64,000 bases of DNA from Clostridium sp. CM027 (GTDB taxonomy: Bacteria; Bacillota; Clostridia; Clostridiales; Clostridiaceae). Location of the stretch: contig NZ_CP077725.1 of NCBI RefSeq assembly GCF_024730565.1, positions 3,428,501 through 3,492,500 of the forward strand, read 5' to 3'. This document shows positions 10,213 to 22,410 of the stretch, one piece after another (the first letter of the stretch is position 1; the number at the start of each line of letters is the position of its first letter). The translations under genes were made by a program, and so were the position numbers. Below the pieces are notes generated by a model. The model did not search any database. It was not told the DNA's origin and was given only the letters and a program-made list of their open reading frames with translations.

Positions 10213-11742
10213 ATGTCAAAAAAACCAGTAATGCTAATGATTTTAGATGGATTCGGATTATCAAGTAACGTAGATGGAAATGCAGTAGTTGCGGCCAGTA
10301 AGCCAAACTATGACAGAATAATAAAGAAATATCCAAGTACGAAATTAAATGCAAGTGGCCTAGAGGTAGGACTACCAGCGGGTCAAATGGGAAATTCAGA
10401 AGTTGGCCACTTAAACATAGGTGCTGGTAGAATTATATATCAAGCACTTACGAAAATAACAAAAGAAATTGAAGAAGGAAACTTTTTTGAAAACCTTGCT
10501 TTTAATAAAGCTATAGATAAAGCTATTAAGGCAAATTCTTCGGTGCATCTTTTAGGATTATTGTCAGATGGAGGAGTCCACTCTCATATTGATCATTTAA
10601 AAGCTTTAATAAAGCTTGCTAAGGATAAAGGTGCTAAAAATGTTTATGTTCATGCATTGTTAGACGGTAGAGATGTGCAACCAGGTTCAGCACTACAATA
10701 CATAGCAGAACTCGAAGAATATATGAATACAATAGGCGTGGGTAAAATTGCTACTGTATGTGGTAGATATTACGCTATGGATAGAGATAAGAGATGGGAA
10801 AGAGTTGAACTTGCATATAATGCTATGGTTTTATCTAAGGGTGAGGAAAATACCTCAGCAATAGAGGCAGTTAAAAAAGCTATCCATGATAATAAGACAG
10901 ATGAATTTGTTCTTCCGACTGTTATAATGGAAAATAATAAGCCTGTTTCAGCTATAAGTAATAACGATAGTGTAATATTTTTTAACTTTAGACCGGACAG
11001 AGCTCGCGAACTTACTAGGGCATTAAATGATAAAGTATTTAATGGTTTTAAAAGAGAAACTTTAAATTTGAACTTTGTATGTACTACGCAATATGATATA
11101 ACTATAGAAAACGTTGATGTAGCGTATACGCCAGAAAGTTACACTAATACGCTTGGAGAATATGTTAGTAAAATGGGTAAAAAACAGCTCCGAATAGCTG
11201 AAACTGAAAAATACGCCCATGTTACATTCTTCTTTAATGGAGGTGTTGAGGCTCCGAATGTAAATGAAGATAGAGCATTAATTCCATCACCTAAAGTAGC
11301 AACATATGATTTATTGCCAGAAATGAGTGCGCAAGAGGTTACAGAAGAATTATTAAAGAGACTAGAAACAGATGAATACGACATGATTATACTTAACTAT
11401 GCTAACCCAGATATGGTAGGTCATACAGGCGTTTTTGAAGCTGCTAAAAAAGCTATAGAAACAGTGGATGAATGCCTTGGAAAAATTGTTGAGTGCGTTC
11501 TAGGCAAGGACGGCAGCGTATTTATAACTGCAGATCATGGAAACTCTGAACAAATGCTTGATTATTCGTCTGGAAAGCCAATGACAGCACATACTACAAA
11601 TTTAGTTCCATTCACATACGTTTCAAATCACAGTAATGGTCTAAAAGATAGTGGAATATTGGCGGATATTGCACCAACTATGCTCCAAGCTATGGGACTC
11701 AGTATACCAAGTGAAATGACAGGAAAATCTTTAATTAAATAG
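10213..11742 (+). CDS. gpmI: 2,3-bisphosphoglycerate-independent phosphoglycerate mutase
   Basis: 509 aa, usual for the Mn-dependent alkaline-phosphatase-superfamily mutase. Metal ligands and the catalytic Ser are in LMILDGFGLS and GNSEVGHLNIGAGR; later HSHIDHL, LLDGRDVQP, CGRYYAMDRDKRW, NFRPDRARE and ITADHGNSEQM. Converts 3- to 2-phosphoglycerate. The frame is open from an earlier ATG (10174), but GGGGG (10201-10205) is placed for ATG 10213 and homologues start MSKKPVML. The palindrome array sits just upstream. Confidence 0.97.
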   Translation: MSKKPVMLMILDGFGLSSNVDGNAVVAASKPNYDRIIKKYPSTKLNASGLEVGLPAGQMGNSEVGHLNIGAGRIIYQALTKITKEIEEGNFFENLAFNKAIDKAIKANSSVHLLGLLSDGGVHSHIDHLKALIKLAKDKGAKNVYVHALLDGRDVQPGSALQYIAELEEYMNTIGVGKIATVCGRYYAMDRDKRWERVELAYNAMVLSKGEENTSAIEAVKKAIHDNKTDEFVLPTVIMENNKPVSAISNNDSVIFFNFRPDRARELTRALNDKVFNGFKRETLNLNFVCTTQYDITIENVDVAYTPESYTNTLGEYVSKMGKKQLRIAETEKYAHVTFFFNGGVEAPNVNEDRALIPSPKVATYDLLPEMSAQEVTEELLKRLETDEYDMIILNYANPDMVGHTGVFEAAKKAIETVDECLGKIVECVLGKDGSVFITADHGNSEQMLDYSSGKPMTAHTTNLVPFTYVSNHSNGLKDSGILADIAPTMLQAMGLSIPSEMTGKSLIK

Positions 11743-11775
11743 GTTAAAAGAAAACTAAATTGAATAATGTATTAT

Positions 11776-11828
11776 CTAAGATTAACTTAAGTTTCCGTAA
11801 AGTATAGGATTAACTTAAGTTAACTTAG
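11776..11828 (+). other. Long AT-rich hairpin between gpmI and eno
   Basis: CTAAG-A-TTAACTTAAGT (11776-11792) can pair with ACTTAAGTTAACTTAG (11813-11828), about 16 bp with one bulge. It arises from a 14-bp direct repeat GATTAACTTAAGTT (11780-11793 and 11808-11821) containing the palindrome AACTTAAGTT. No T-run follows, so an mRNA-processing or protective stem is as likely as termination. Confidence 0.6.
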
Positions 11829-11838
11829 GATATAATAA

Positions 11839-13164
<1,326 letters not shown>

Positions 13165-13168
13165 TTAA

Positions 13169-13206
13169 TTAAGAGTATAGTCTTTATAGGCTATACTCTT
13201 AAATTT
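13169..13206 (+). terminator. Rho-independent terminator of the glycolytic cluster
   Basis: Perfect 12-bp stem TTAAGAGTATAG (13169-13180) with CTATACTCTTAA (13191-13202) and a 10-nt loop, followed by ATTTT. Confidence 0.8.
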
Positions 13207-13215
13207 TACAATTCA

Positions 13216-13244
13216 TTGTAAACTGTCTTAGAGTATGCTAAAAT
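13216..13244 (+). promoter_or_regulatory. Probable secG promoter
   Basis: TTGTAA (13216-13221), 17-bp spacer, TAAAAT (13239-13244), directly after the eno terminator and 33 bp before secG. Confidence 0.55.
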
Positions 13245-13276
13245 AATTATGTATTCGATGAATTGGAGGTGTACAC

Positions 13277-13507
13277 ATGCATAGTTTTCTAGTAGTTTTA
13301 CAGGTTATAACTTCAATTGCTATAATTGTATCCGTTATGATGCAACCTAGTAAATCAGATGGATTAAGTGGCCTTATAGGAGGAACTTCTGAAACTTTTT
13401 TTGCAAAAAATAAAACAAAAACAGCAGAATCAGTACTAGTAAGAATTACAGTAGTTTCAGCAATTTTCTTTGCTATAACTACAGTGATGTTAAATTTAGT
13501 TAAATAA
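13277..13507 (+). CDS. secG: Preprotein translocase subunit SecG
   Basis: 76-aa protein with two membrane segments (about 4-21 and 54-74) joined by a Gly/Ser-rich loop, QPSKSDGLSGLIGG, typical of SecG. It associates with SecYE and helps the SecA-driven translocation cycle. TTGGAGG lies before the ATG. Position after eno is conserved in many Firmicutes. It has its own probable promoter and terminator. Confidence 0.93.
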   Translation: MHSFLVVLQVITSIAIIVSVMMQPSKSDGLSGLIGGTSETFFAKNKTKTAESVLVRITVVSAIFFAITTVMLNLVK

Positions 13508-13563
13508 TATACTTATCTAAGTAATAATTTAGGTACAATCAAATAAATATTTTATACTTCACA

Positions 13564-13602
13564 GCAGTTTATTTAAAAAAATTTAATAAGCTGCATTTTT
13601 TT
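13564..13602 (+). terminator. Terminator of secG
   Basis: 10-bp stem GCAGTTTATT (13564-13573) with AATAAGCTGC (13585-13594, one T-G pair) followed by a seven-T run. Confidence 0.88.
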
Positions 13603-13690
13603 ATATGATTTTTAAGTGTTCAGGTGATGAGTAGAGACCCAGTAGATGATTTAATAGTATATATGAATCTATGATTATTAGAGGTGAAGG

Positions 13691-13996
13691 ATGATGAGTG
13701 AATACAGTTCTAAATTAGAAAGTAATGATATGGATTTCCTTTTTGATGGCATTTTAAGCCTTCAAACAAAGGAAGAATGCTATAGATTTTTTGAAGATTT
13801 ATGCACTATAAATGAAATTAAAGCATTTGAGCAAAGGATTCAAGTAGCAAGAATGTTAGCAGATAAAAGGACCTATTTGGATATAGCAGGTGTAACAGGG
13901 GCAAGTACTGCTACAATAAGTAGAATCGGCAGAGCATTAAATTATGGTAGTGATGGGTATAAACTTATATTAGAGCGTTTGGAATTAGCGAAATAA
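13691..13996 (+). CDS. YerC/YecD-family TrpR-like regulator
   Basis: 101-aa all-helical protein with the TrpR-type helix-turn-helix (AFEQRIQVARMLADKRTYLDIAGVTGASTATISRIGRAL, roughly 50-88). It matches the YerC/YecD group found beside pcrA-ligA in Firmicutes. Ligand and targets are unknown. ATGATG: the first at 13691 is only 4 nt after GAGGTG, the second (13694) is 7 nt away and may be the real start. Followed by pcrA after 74 bp. Confidence 0.87.
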   Translation: MMSEYSSKLESNDMDFLFDGILSLQTKEECYRFFEDLCTINEIKAFEQRIQVARMLADKRTYLDIAGVTGASTATISRIGRALNYGSDGYKLILERLELAK

Positions 13997-14070
13997 GTGT
14001 ATTCATTTTTAACGACATTTTAGATGCGGATAGAGAGGGACGGTTAATATAATATATAAGGAGTGGTTTC

Positions 14071-16329
14071 ATGGATTTGAAAAGTTTGTTAAACAAAGAG
14101 CAGTGCGAGGCTGCAATAACAGTTGATGGCCCATTGCTAATATTAGCTGGAGCGGGATCTGGGAAAACTAGGGTTTTGACCTATAGAATTGCGCATATGA
14201 TTCAGGATTTAGCTATATATCCGTCTCAAATTTTATCCATAACTTTTACAAATAAAGCGGCTGGTGAAATGAAGGACAGAGTGCGTTCTTTAGTAGGCAA
14301 TATAGCGGATAATATGTGGATTTCTACCTTTCACTCTAGTTGTGTTAGGATTTTAAGGCGAGAGATAGATAGGCTGGGATATAATAAGAATTTCACTATT
14401 TATGATAGCTATGATCAAAAAAGTTTGATTAAACAGTGTATGAAGGAACTTCAAATAAATGAAAAAGATCTAACAGATTCAGAAATTTTAGGTAAAATAT
14501 CGAGTGCTAAAAACGAACTTATTAGTCCACAAAAATTTAAAAAAGAAAATGAAAGCGATTATAGAAAAAACAAAATCGCTGATGTGTATGTTCTTTATCA
14601 AAAAAGACTAAAAGGTAACAATGCACTAGATTTTGATGATTTAATTTTTAAAGCAGTTGAACTCTTAAAAAATAATAAGGAAGTTTTGGATTTCTATCAT
14701 TCAAAATTCAAGTACATTATGGTTGATGAGTATCAAGACACAAATAAAGCACAGTATGAGCTTATAAAGCTTTTAGTAGATGAGCGTGAAAATATATGCG
14801 TAGTTGGAGATGATGACCAATGTATTTATGCTTGGAGAGGTGCGGATGTCACCAACATCTTAGATTTTGAAAAAGATTATCCAAAGGCAAAGGTTGTTAA
14901 GCTCGAGCAAAATTATAGATCTTGCGGAAATATACTTATGGCAGCTAATGAAGTTATAAGGAATAATTCTCAAAGAAAAGATAAGGCTCTAAGGACTGAA
15001 AAAGATTGTGGAGAGAAAATTAATTTATATAGAGCGTTTACAGATAGAGACGAGTCAAATTTTGTAGCAAGTCAAATTAAGAGAATTATGACTGAGGAAA
15101 ATAGAAGCTATAAGGACTTTGCGATTTTATATAGGATGAATTCTCAATCACGTATTTTTGAGGAGAGTTTCAGAAAAAATTTGATTCCATATAGAATAGT
15201 GGGAGGATTAAAATTCTATGATAGAAAAGAAATAAAGGATATAATGGCGTATTTAAAGCTTATTAATAACCCACTTGACGATATCGCTTTAAAAAGAATT
15301 ATAAATGTGCCTAAAAGAAGTATAGGAGATGCAACTATTCAAAAGATTCAAGAATTTGCAACAGGTATAGATCAATGCTTGTATAGTGCTATTCTAGATG
15401 TAGATTTTATACCTACATTGACAACTAGAAATAAAGCATCTATAAATAAGTTTGTAAGTCTTATGAATAGCTTTATGGCCAAAAATGAAACAGGAACAGT
15501 CTCTGAGTTAATTAAATCTATAATAAGTGATACAGGGTATTTAAAGCAATTAGAACTTTCTAAGGAACCAGAGGATGAGAGCAGGGTAGAGAATATAAAG
15601 GAATTAGTATCAGATGCTGTAGAATTTGAAAGAACTTCAGAAGATAAGTCGCTTTTAACATTCTTAGAAGGAGTAAGTTTAGGTTCGAGCACTGATGACC
15701 CTGATGAAACAGTAGAGACTGCGGCAATGATGACTGTTCATAGTGCAAAGGGGTTAGAATTTCCAGTAGTATTTATGGTTGGTATGGAAAATGGGATATT
15801 CCCCGGCATGTCTTCGCTTAACAACTTTACTGAAATGGAAGAATCAAGGCGCCTGTGCTATGTTGCTATAACAAGGGCGGAGGAGAAGCTCTACATAACA
15901 TCTGCCGAGAGTAGAATGGTATTTGGAAGAAATGTTGGGTATCAGCCTTCTGATTTTATCAGTGAAATTTCTCCGGATTTAAAAGAAGTTATCGGGGGAG
16001 CTAAGAATAGGACTGTGCAGGTATTAAAGAGAAAAAACACTGGAAATTCACAAAATTATAATCCGCATGGACTACTAAGTAAAACTTCGCCTCAAGATTA
16101 TGCATCAGCTACAGCGAAAGGAAATGATCCAGGGCAGCAAAGTGTCAATAGTGAGAATGCTATGAATAGAGAAGCTACGGTAGGTAGGAAAGTTAGACAT
16201 ACTAAATTTGGAATAGGTACCATAGTGTCAAAATCGAGTTCTGATAATGATACAATGATTTCAATAGCGTTTGATAACATGGGAATAAAAAAGCTGATAT
16301 TAGATAAAGCGCCTTTAGAAATGTTATAA
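14071..16329 (+). CDS. pcrA: ATP-dependent DNA helicase PcrA/UvrD
   Basis: 752-aa superfamily 1A helicase. Motif I GAGSGKT (27-33), Ia TFTNKAAGEMKDR, II DEYQDTN, III GDDDQCIYAWRGAD, IV QNYRS, V VHSAKGLEFPVVF, VI RRLCYVAITRAEEKL. The C-terminus (about 690-752; GRKVRHTKFGIGTIVS) is the Tudor-like element that contacts RNA polymerase in PcrA. Unwinds DNA 3'-5' in nucleotide excision repair, rolling-circle replication and transcription-replication conflicts. Start ATG 14071 follows AAGGAGTGG. It precedes ligA, as in Bacillus. Confidence 0.97.
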   Translation: MDLKSLLNKEQCEAAITVDGPLLILAGAGSGKTRVLTYRIAHMIQDLAIYPSQILSITFTNKAAGEMKDRVRSLVGNIADNMWISTFHSSCVRILRREIDRLGYNKNFTIYDSYDQKSLIKQCMKELQINEKDLTDSEILGKISSAKNELISPQKFKKENESDYRKNKIADVYVLYQKRLKGNNALDFDDLIFKAVELLKNNKEVLDFYHSKFKYIMVDEYQDTNKAQYELIKLLVDERENICVVGDDDQCIYAWRGADVTNILDFEKDYPKAKVVKLEQNYRSCGNILMAANEVIRNNSQRKDKALRTEKDCGEKINLYRAFTDRDESNFVASQIKRIMTEENRSYKDFAILYRMNSQSRIFEESFRKNLIPYRIVGGLKFYDRKEIKDIMAYLKLINNPLDDIALKRIINVPKRSIGDATIQKIQEFATGIDQCLYSAILDVDFIPTLTTRNKASINKFVSLMNSFMAKNETGTVSELIKSIISDTGYLKQLELSKEPEDESRVENIKELVSDAVEFERTSEDKSLLTFLEGVSLGSSTDDPDETVETAAMMTVHSAKGLEFPVVFMVGMENGIFPGMSSLNNFTEMEESRRLCYVAITRAEEKLYITSAESRMVFGRNVGYQPSDFISEISPDLKEVIGGAKNRTVQVLKRKNTGNSQNYNPHGLLSKTSPQDYASATAKGNDPGQQSVNSENAMNREATVGRKVRHTKFGIGTIVSKSSSDNDTMISIAFDNMGIKKLILDKAPLEML

Positions 16330-16337
16330 GGCACATG

Positions 16338-16428
16338 AAAATAGGGCTAGCATACTGATTTGCTATTTATTTGAATGCGCTAAGGCATTTTGGATAAAAT
16401 AGCTAGTGAGTGTGCTAGTTATTTTATT
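16338..16428 (+). terminator. Long-range hairpin between pcrA and ligA
   Basis: AAAATAGGGCTAGCATAC (16338-16355) pairs imperfectly with GTGTGCTAGTTATTTT (16410-16425), enclosing about 54 nt; T-rich sequence follows. Weak terminator or intercistronic structure. Confidence 0.45.
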
Positions 16429-16474
16429 TCATATACCTAGCAGATGAACGTTGATTTCGTGGGAAAGGGTGTAG

Positions 16475-18478
<2,004 letters not shown>

Positions 18479-18494
18479 TGTGGAAAATGTAAGA

Positions 18495-18518
18495 AAGACG
18501 TCAAATGACGTCTTCTTT
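18495..18518 (+). terminator. Terminator of ligA
   Basis: Perfect 9-bp stem AAGACGTCA (18495-18503) with TGACGTCTT (18506-18514), followed by CTTT. Palindromic, so it may also stop the convergent small gene. Confidence 0.72.
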
Positions 18519-18536
18519 ATGTTGCGCTACTAATAT

Positions 18537-18770
18537 TTATTTTTCACCTGGACTAGAAATATCTTCGACTTTAAAATCATCTTTAGGATATTCCTTGTGT
18601 CTCTGTTTTGAAGATGAGCTAGAGGCGTTTTGTAGAAGTTTTTCCAGTAAATAATTTTTATATCTTAACTGATTAAATATTTTAATTAATAAAATAAAGC
18701 CCCATATCGATGTAAGCATAAAAATTAACATGGAAAATATAGAAAAAATTCTTATAGTCAGGATTAACAT
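18537..18770 (-). CDS. Small single-pass membrane protein of unknown function
   Basis: 77 aa, convergent to ligA. A very hydrophobic N-terminus (about 1-30, MLILTIRIFSIFSMLIFMLT onward) is followed by a charged tail with a run of five Ser and acidic/Lys residues. It is believable as a gene because the minus strand carries TTTAGGAGG eight bases before its ATG. No family recognised. Type of topology is inferred: one anchor with a cytoplasmic tail. Confidence 0.62.
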   Translation of the reverse strand: MLILTIRIFSIFSMLIFMLTSIWGFILLIKIFNQLRYKNYLLEKLLQNASSSSSKQRHKEYPKDDFKVEDISSPGEK

Positions 18771-18935
18771 GGAATAGGCCTCCTAAATACTTACATATAT
18801 AAAATCTGTAAGTACATATTAATATAATAATGTACATTAAGATAAATAACAAGTCAATTTTACACAGTATAATGATTATATGTATTCATTTATATAATAT
18901 ATAGTTAAAATATATTACAGAATTAAGCGCAAAAA

Positions 18936-19121
18936 AAAAGTGTATATTGCGTATAATGCATTGAAACAAGCTTTAGAACTTCTTATTTTATTTTTAATTA
19001 AGATACGTTAAGAAAAACATATGTTTGAGCGACAGCGAGTTTATGTTTTTCACGAGATTAATTGAAAATAAAATTAGTAGTTCTTAGCGAAGTGAATGCA
19101 TTAATAGTAATATATACTTTT
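18936..19121. repeat. MITE-like imperfect palindrome, copy 1
   Basis: 186-bp element lacking coding capacity. Ends are inverted: AAAAGTGTATATTGCG at 18936 and, read in reverse complement, AAAAGTATATATTACT at 19121. Inner arms also pair imperfectly (for example around 18970-19000 with 19050-19085), and the centre (19011-19051) forms its own hairpin with AAAAACAT/ATGTTTTT. The same termini recur at 20841-20907 and 34920-35127. It occupies most of the 428-bp gap before the peptide-binding lipoprotein. Confidence 0.75.
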
Positions 19122-19198
19122 TTATTTTTTATTGGATATTTGATTATTTCATATATGAAAAGTTAATACTCTTAATAATACACATATTGGGGGTAATT

Positions 19199-20818
19199 AT
19201 GAAAAAGTTATTATGTATAATGTTGATTTTTATGACGATGCTAACCAGTGGATGTATTCAAAAGAAAGTAAAAACAACAACATCTAGAAAATATTTAGTT
19301 TATAACTTGGGAGAATTGCCGGCAGACTTGCTTATGACAAATAATGATAGTGTTCGCGAAAAAGACTTGTTATTAGTTTTATTTGAAGGATTAGTAAGAG
19401 AAGATAAAGATGGTAAAATTGTACCTGCCATGGCAGAAAAAATTGAGGTTAGTAAGGACAAAATAGGGTATACCTTTAAATTAAGAAAAGATCTACATTA
19501 TAACGATGGAACGTCTATAAAAGCTGATGATTTTAAAAGGTTCTTTCACAACATTTTATTGGAAAAAGGAAATATTTTTGCTAAGCAATTATATTGCATA
19601 TTTGGGGCTAAGGATTTTAGTGCAGGAAAAGTAGATTTTGAAAATGTTGGTATTGTTGCAAAGGACGATTTAACATTAGAGATAAGGCTAAATAATCCTA
19701 ATGAGAACTTTATAAATATCCTTAGCAATCCAGTTTTCACTTTAAGGGGAAATAATATGGATACAAGGAACTGGAAAGATAGCTACAGTCAAATTCAATA
19801 TAGTGGTCCATTTATTATAAAAGAGGTAAACAAAGATGGAGAAATAAAATTAGTAAAGAACGAAAAGTATTGGAGAGCCAATGAAATTGTTAGTAATGAA
19901 ATGCTATTTACTTCTATAAAGGATGAAGAGAAAGCTTTAGCAAATTTTGAAACTTCGCAGTATAGTGATACCTCAAAAATTGATGTACTTGTAAGTCCAC
20001 CAATAAGTGAAGTAAGTGCCCTTAGCACGGAAAATAAAACTGAAGTTAAACTATCGCAGAGTATGTATTATATGAATTTCAATCTAAAAACTAAAAATAT
20101 ACTAGAAAAAAGAGATTCAGTGGATATAAATTTTAGAAATGCAATTGGTTCAATTATAGATCGGGAATTAATTATAGAAACTATATCAGAAGATGTAGCA
20201 GTTCCAACAATAAATTATACACCTTTTACTAGGTCTAATGACAAAAGTGGTAAAGTGATTTTTAATGCATCCCAGAATAAAATTAAAGGCTTAGAATATT
20301 TAAAAAAAAGTAGTAATTATGAAGAAAAACAAGAATTAGTTATGGTATATGAAAATAAAAATTTTGATACTAAAATAAGCAAGGAAATAGCTAAAAATAT
20401 TAAAGAATATTTAGGTATAAAGGTAGTGTGCACTGGATACACAAAAGATGAACTCGAAAAAGTACTTAAAGAGGGAAATTATGATATAGTATTTTCAAAA
20501 AATGATGAGGAATATGGAGACATTTATAAATTCTTTACTAGATGGACATCATATTCAAAAGATAATATTTATGGATATAAGAGTTCGGATTATGATAAAA
20601 CTATAGAAAAAGCATTGATGGAGAAAACCGATAAAAATAAAGTAACAATTTATAATCATGCACAATCTATATTAGCAAAAGACTTACCATGTATACCTAT
20701 ATATATAGGCAATACAGTTATTTGTAAAAGAGAAAATATTAAAGATATCTATTTAACTAAAAGTGGGAATTTAGTGTTTGATTATGCTTATAAAGAGGCT
20801 AAGAATGATTCCAAATAA
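19199..20818 (+). CDS. Oligopeptide-type (family 5) substrate-binding lipoprotein, orphan
   Basis: 539 aa. Signal peptide with lipobox: MKKLLCIMLIFMTMLTSGC, so mature protein starts at Cys23. The rest matches SBP_bac_5 (DppA/OppA): VLFEGLVREDKDGKIVPAMAEK, LRKDLHYNDGTSIKADDFKR and YSGPFIIKEV. Predicted to bind peptides or similar solutes outside the membrane. No permease or ATPase genes are next to it, so partner and substrate are unknown. Start at ATG 19199, with GGGGGT just upstream; an in-frame TTG at 19187 overlaps that ribosome site. Flanked on both sides by copies of the MITE-like repeat. Confidence 0.88.
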   Translation: MKKLLCIMLIFMTMLTSGCIQKKVKTTTSRKYLVYNLGELPADLLMTNNDSVREKDLLLVLFEGLVREDKDGKIVPAMAEKIEVSKDKIGYTFKLRKDLHYNDGTSIKADDFKRFFHNILLEKGNIFAKQLYCIFGAKDFSAGKVDFENVGIVAKDDLTLEIRLNNPNENFINILSNPVFTLRGNNMDTRNWKDSYSQIQYSGPFIIKEVNKDGEIKLVKNEKYWRANEIVSNEMLFTSIKDEEKALANFETSQYSDTSKIDVLVSPPISEVSALSTENKTEVKLSQSMYYMNFNLKTKNILEKRDSVDINFRNAIGSIIDRELIIETISEDVAVPTINYTPFTRSNDKSGKVIFNASQNKIKGLEYLKKSSNYEEKQELVMVYENKNFDTKISKEIAKNIKEYLGIKVVCTGYTKDELEKVLKEGNYDIVFSKNDEEYGDIYKFFTRWTSYSKDNIYGYKSSDYDKTIEKALMEKTDKNKVTIYNHAQSILAKDLPCIPIYIGNTVICKRENIKDIYLTKSGNLVFDYAYKEAKNDSK

Positions 20819-20840
20819 AATTAAGCTTTTTTTCTTATAC

Positions 20841-20907
20841 TATGCTAATAAAAGTATATATTGCGTAGAATGCATTTTAGCCATATATACTTTTTTGTTA
20901 TAGCATA
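20841..20907. repeat. MITE-like repeat, short copy 2
   Basis: 67-bp hairpin-forming element with inverted ends TATGCTAATA...AAGTATATA and TATATACTT...TAGCATA. Its left 32 bp (20842-20873) are identical to the reverse complement of the right end of copy 3 (35094-35125). It looks like an internally deleted form of the longer copies. It sits just after the lipoprotein gene and could act as its terminator (TTTTTT at 20891-20896). Confidence 0.78.
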
Positions 20908-20936
20908 ATATAAGAGAAAATTATTAACTCTTAATA

Positions 20937-22319
20937 TTAGTGAGTGTGGAAAAATATTGTTAAGAAGAATATAAACATATTTTTGCTGCTATCAAAAGAT
21001 AACTTACTTTGCTTAAAGCTCTCCTTTCGTTTATTGTATACCACATTTTTAATGAATATAGAAGCTAATTCATTGGTTTCAGGTGTGGGGATTTCAGGCA
21101 TTCTAAAATCATCCTCTTGTATCAAATCCTCTGATTTTAGTGAAAAATCCCTGTAATGTTCAGCGTTATCTAAAGAGGGGGACTCAGGCCAGCTTAAAAT
21201 TATACCAGAATCCAAAATTTGATGTTTGAAAATATCCTGAAGCATGAAAGAATTATCTTCAATATTGTTAAAATCAGAATATATGATTTGGCTGTAAATG
21301 TATAATAAGAGCTCATCACAAGTATAATTTGTCTCTTTATCAGCACTTTCCTTTAGCAAGATACCTTTATCGGCATCGTATAAGTCTGTAAGCTTTTCAT
21401 ATAAATCGTCACTAGTATCTTTAAATTTAAGAATTAATGTATTATTATACATAAGCGTACAGTTTATAAAAAGCATACAGGAATGATCTAATTTAGCATT
21501 AACAATTAAGGATGGCTTAGCATTATATTGATCTATAAGCAAATCTAAAAAATCTAGCAATAGGGTTTCGCATAGTTCTAAGCCGGAGTACTTATAAAAA
21601 ATATTTAATGCTAAGCATATCTTATTGAGTTCCTCAAAAGAAACATTGTAAATTTCTTCCTTATACTGAGAAAACATATCTAGGATATCTAGAGCAAATT
21701 GTTTATATTCATGCTCTTGTTTTACGTTATTATAAGTAGAATATTTGTAGTAAGCAGACATCATAAAGGCTTGATCAGAAAATTTGAATTTATTGTTTTT
21801 ATCTTCAAAATTAAATTCTTGGTTTAATGGATTAGTTAAATCTTTTTTGTCAACAAAGAGCCCATCTTTATTTCGAAAATAAGAAGCATAAAATTCTAAT
21901 TGTTCTTTGCAAAGTTTAAGGTAAATAGAGCTTAGATCATATTTTGTATCATCGACGTCCTTAAAGTTATTATAATAGTCTACGAGTTCCAGTAGTGATA
22001 AAGTCATGAATGCATTACTATTAACAGTTATTTCTTTCTTTACTTTGTTCTCATTCCAATTTAACATGCCTTCTTTCGATTTTAATTTAGCATCTGCTTT
22101 TTTGTAAACACATAAAAGTGGAGAATTTAAATTAATTGTGTTAATATCAATCTTAGAAAAGGATTTAGATTTTAAATCGCGTGAGGGAATATATATGCCA
22201 CATTTAGAATCGAAAACTATATCCTTTAATGATTCTTTTGATAAGTAGAAAAATTGATTTTTTATGTTAGTTTTGTTTAATGTATTGGTTTTTAAAAAAG
22301 GTCCTAGAAAATTCAACAT
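20937..22319 (-). CDS. Uncharacterised 460-aa protein, probably helical
   Basis: No recognisable family. The protein has no signal peptide or membrane segment. It is Asp/Lys/Asn-rich with many short Leu-rich amphipathic helices (TLSLLELVDYYNN, LLDFLDLLIDQYN, DELLLYIYSQIIY), suggesting an alpha-helical, perhaps helical-repeat or toroid fold; that is inference. GGTGGTGT precedes the ATG. It is divergent from the PurM-like gene across a 91-bp promoter region. The final residues become hydrophobic (MFIFFLTIFFHTH). Confidence 0.7.
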   Translation of the reverse strand: MLNFLGPFLKTNTLNKTNIKNQFFYLSKESLKDIVFDSKCGIYIPSRDLKSKSFSKIDINTINLNSPLLCVYKKADAKLKSKEGMLNWNENKVKKEITVNSNAFMTLSLLELVDYYNNFKDVDDTKYDLSSIYLKLCKEQLEFYASYFRNKDGLFVDKKDLTNPLNQEFNFEDKNNKFKFSDQAFMMSAYYKYSTYNNVKQEHEYKQFALDILDMFSQYKEEIYNVSFEELNKICLALNIFYKYSGLELCETLLLDFLDLLIDQYNAKPSLIVNAKLDHSCMLFINCTLMYNNTLILKFKDTSDDLYEKLTDLYDADKGILLKESADKETNYTCDELLLYIYSQIIYSDFNNIEDNSFMLQDIFKHQILDSGIILSWPESPSLDNAEHYRDFSLKSEDLIQEDDFRMPEIPTPETNELASIFIKNVVYNKRKESFKQSKLSFDSSKNMFIFFLTIFFHTH

Positions 22320-22410
22320 AACACCACCATATAATTAGTACTTATATAGATAATATGATTACAATTGTTAAAATGTGCTAGATTTATGAAATTAGAAAGG
22401 AAGAATTTAA

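Noticed and set aside
15372-15748. Minus-strand frames within pcrA and similar antisense frames in glycolytic, clp and lon genes
   Set aside because: All lie wholly inside well-identified genes on the other strand, lack ribosome sites and have compositions typical of shadow frames.
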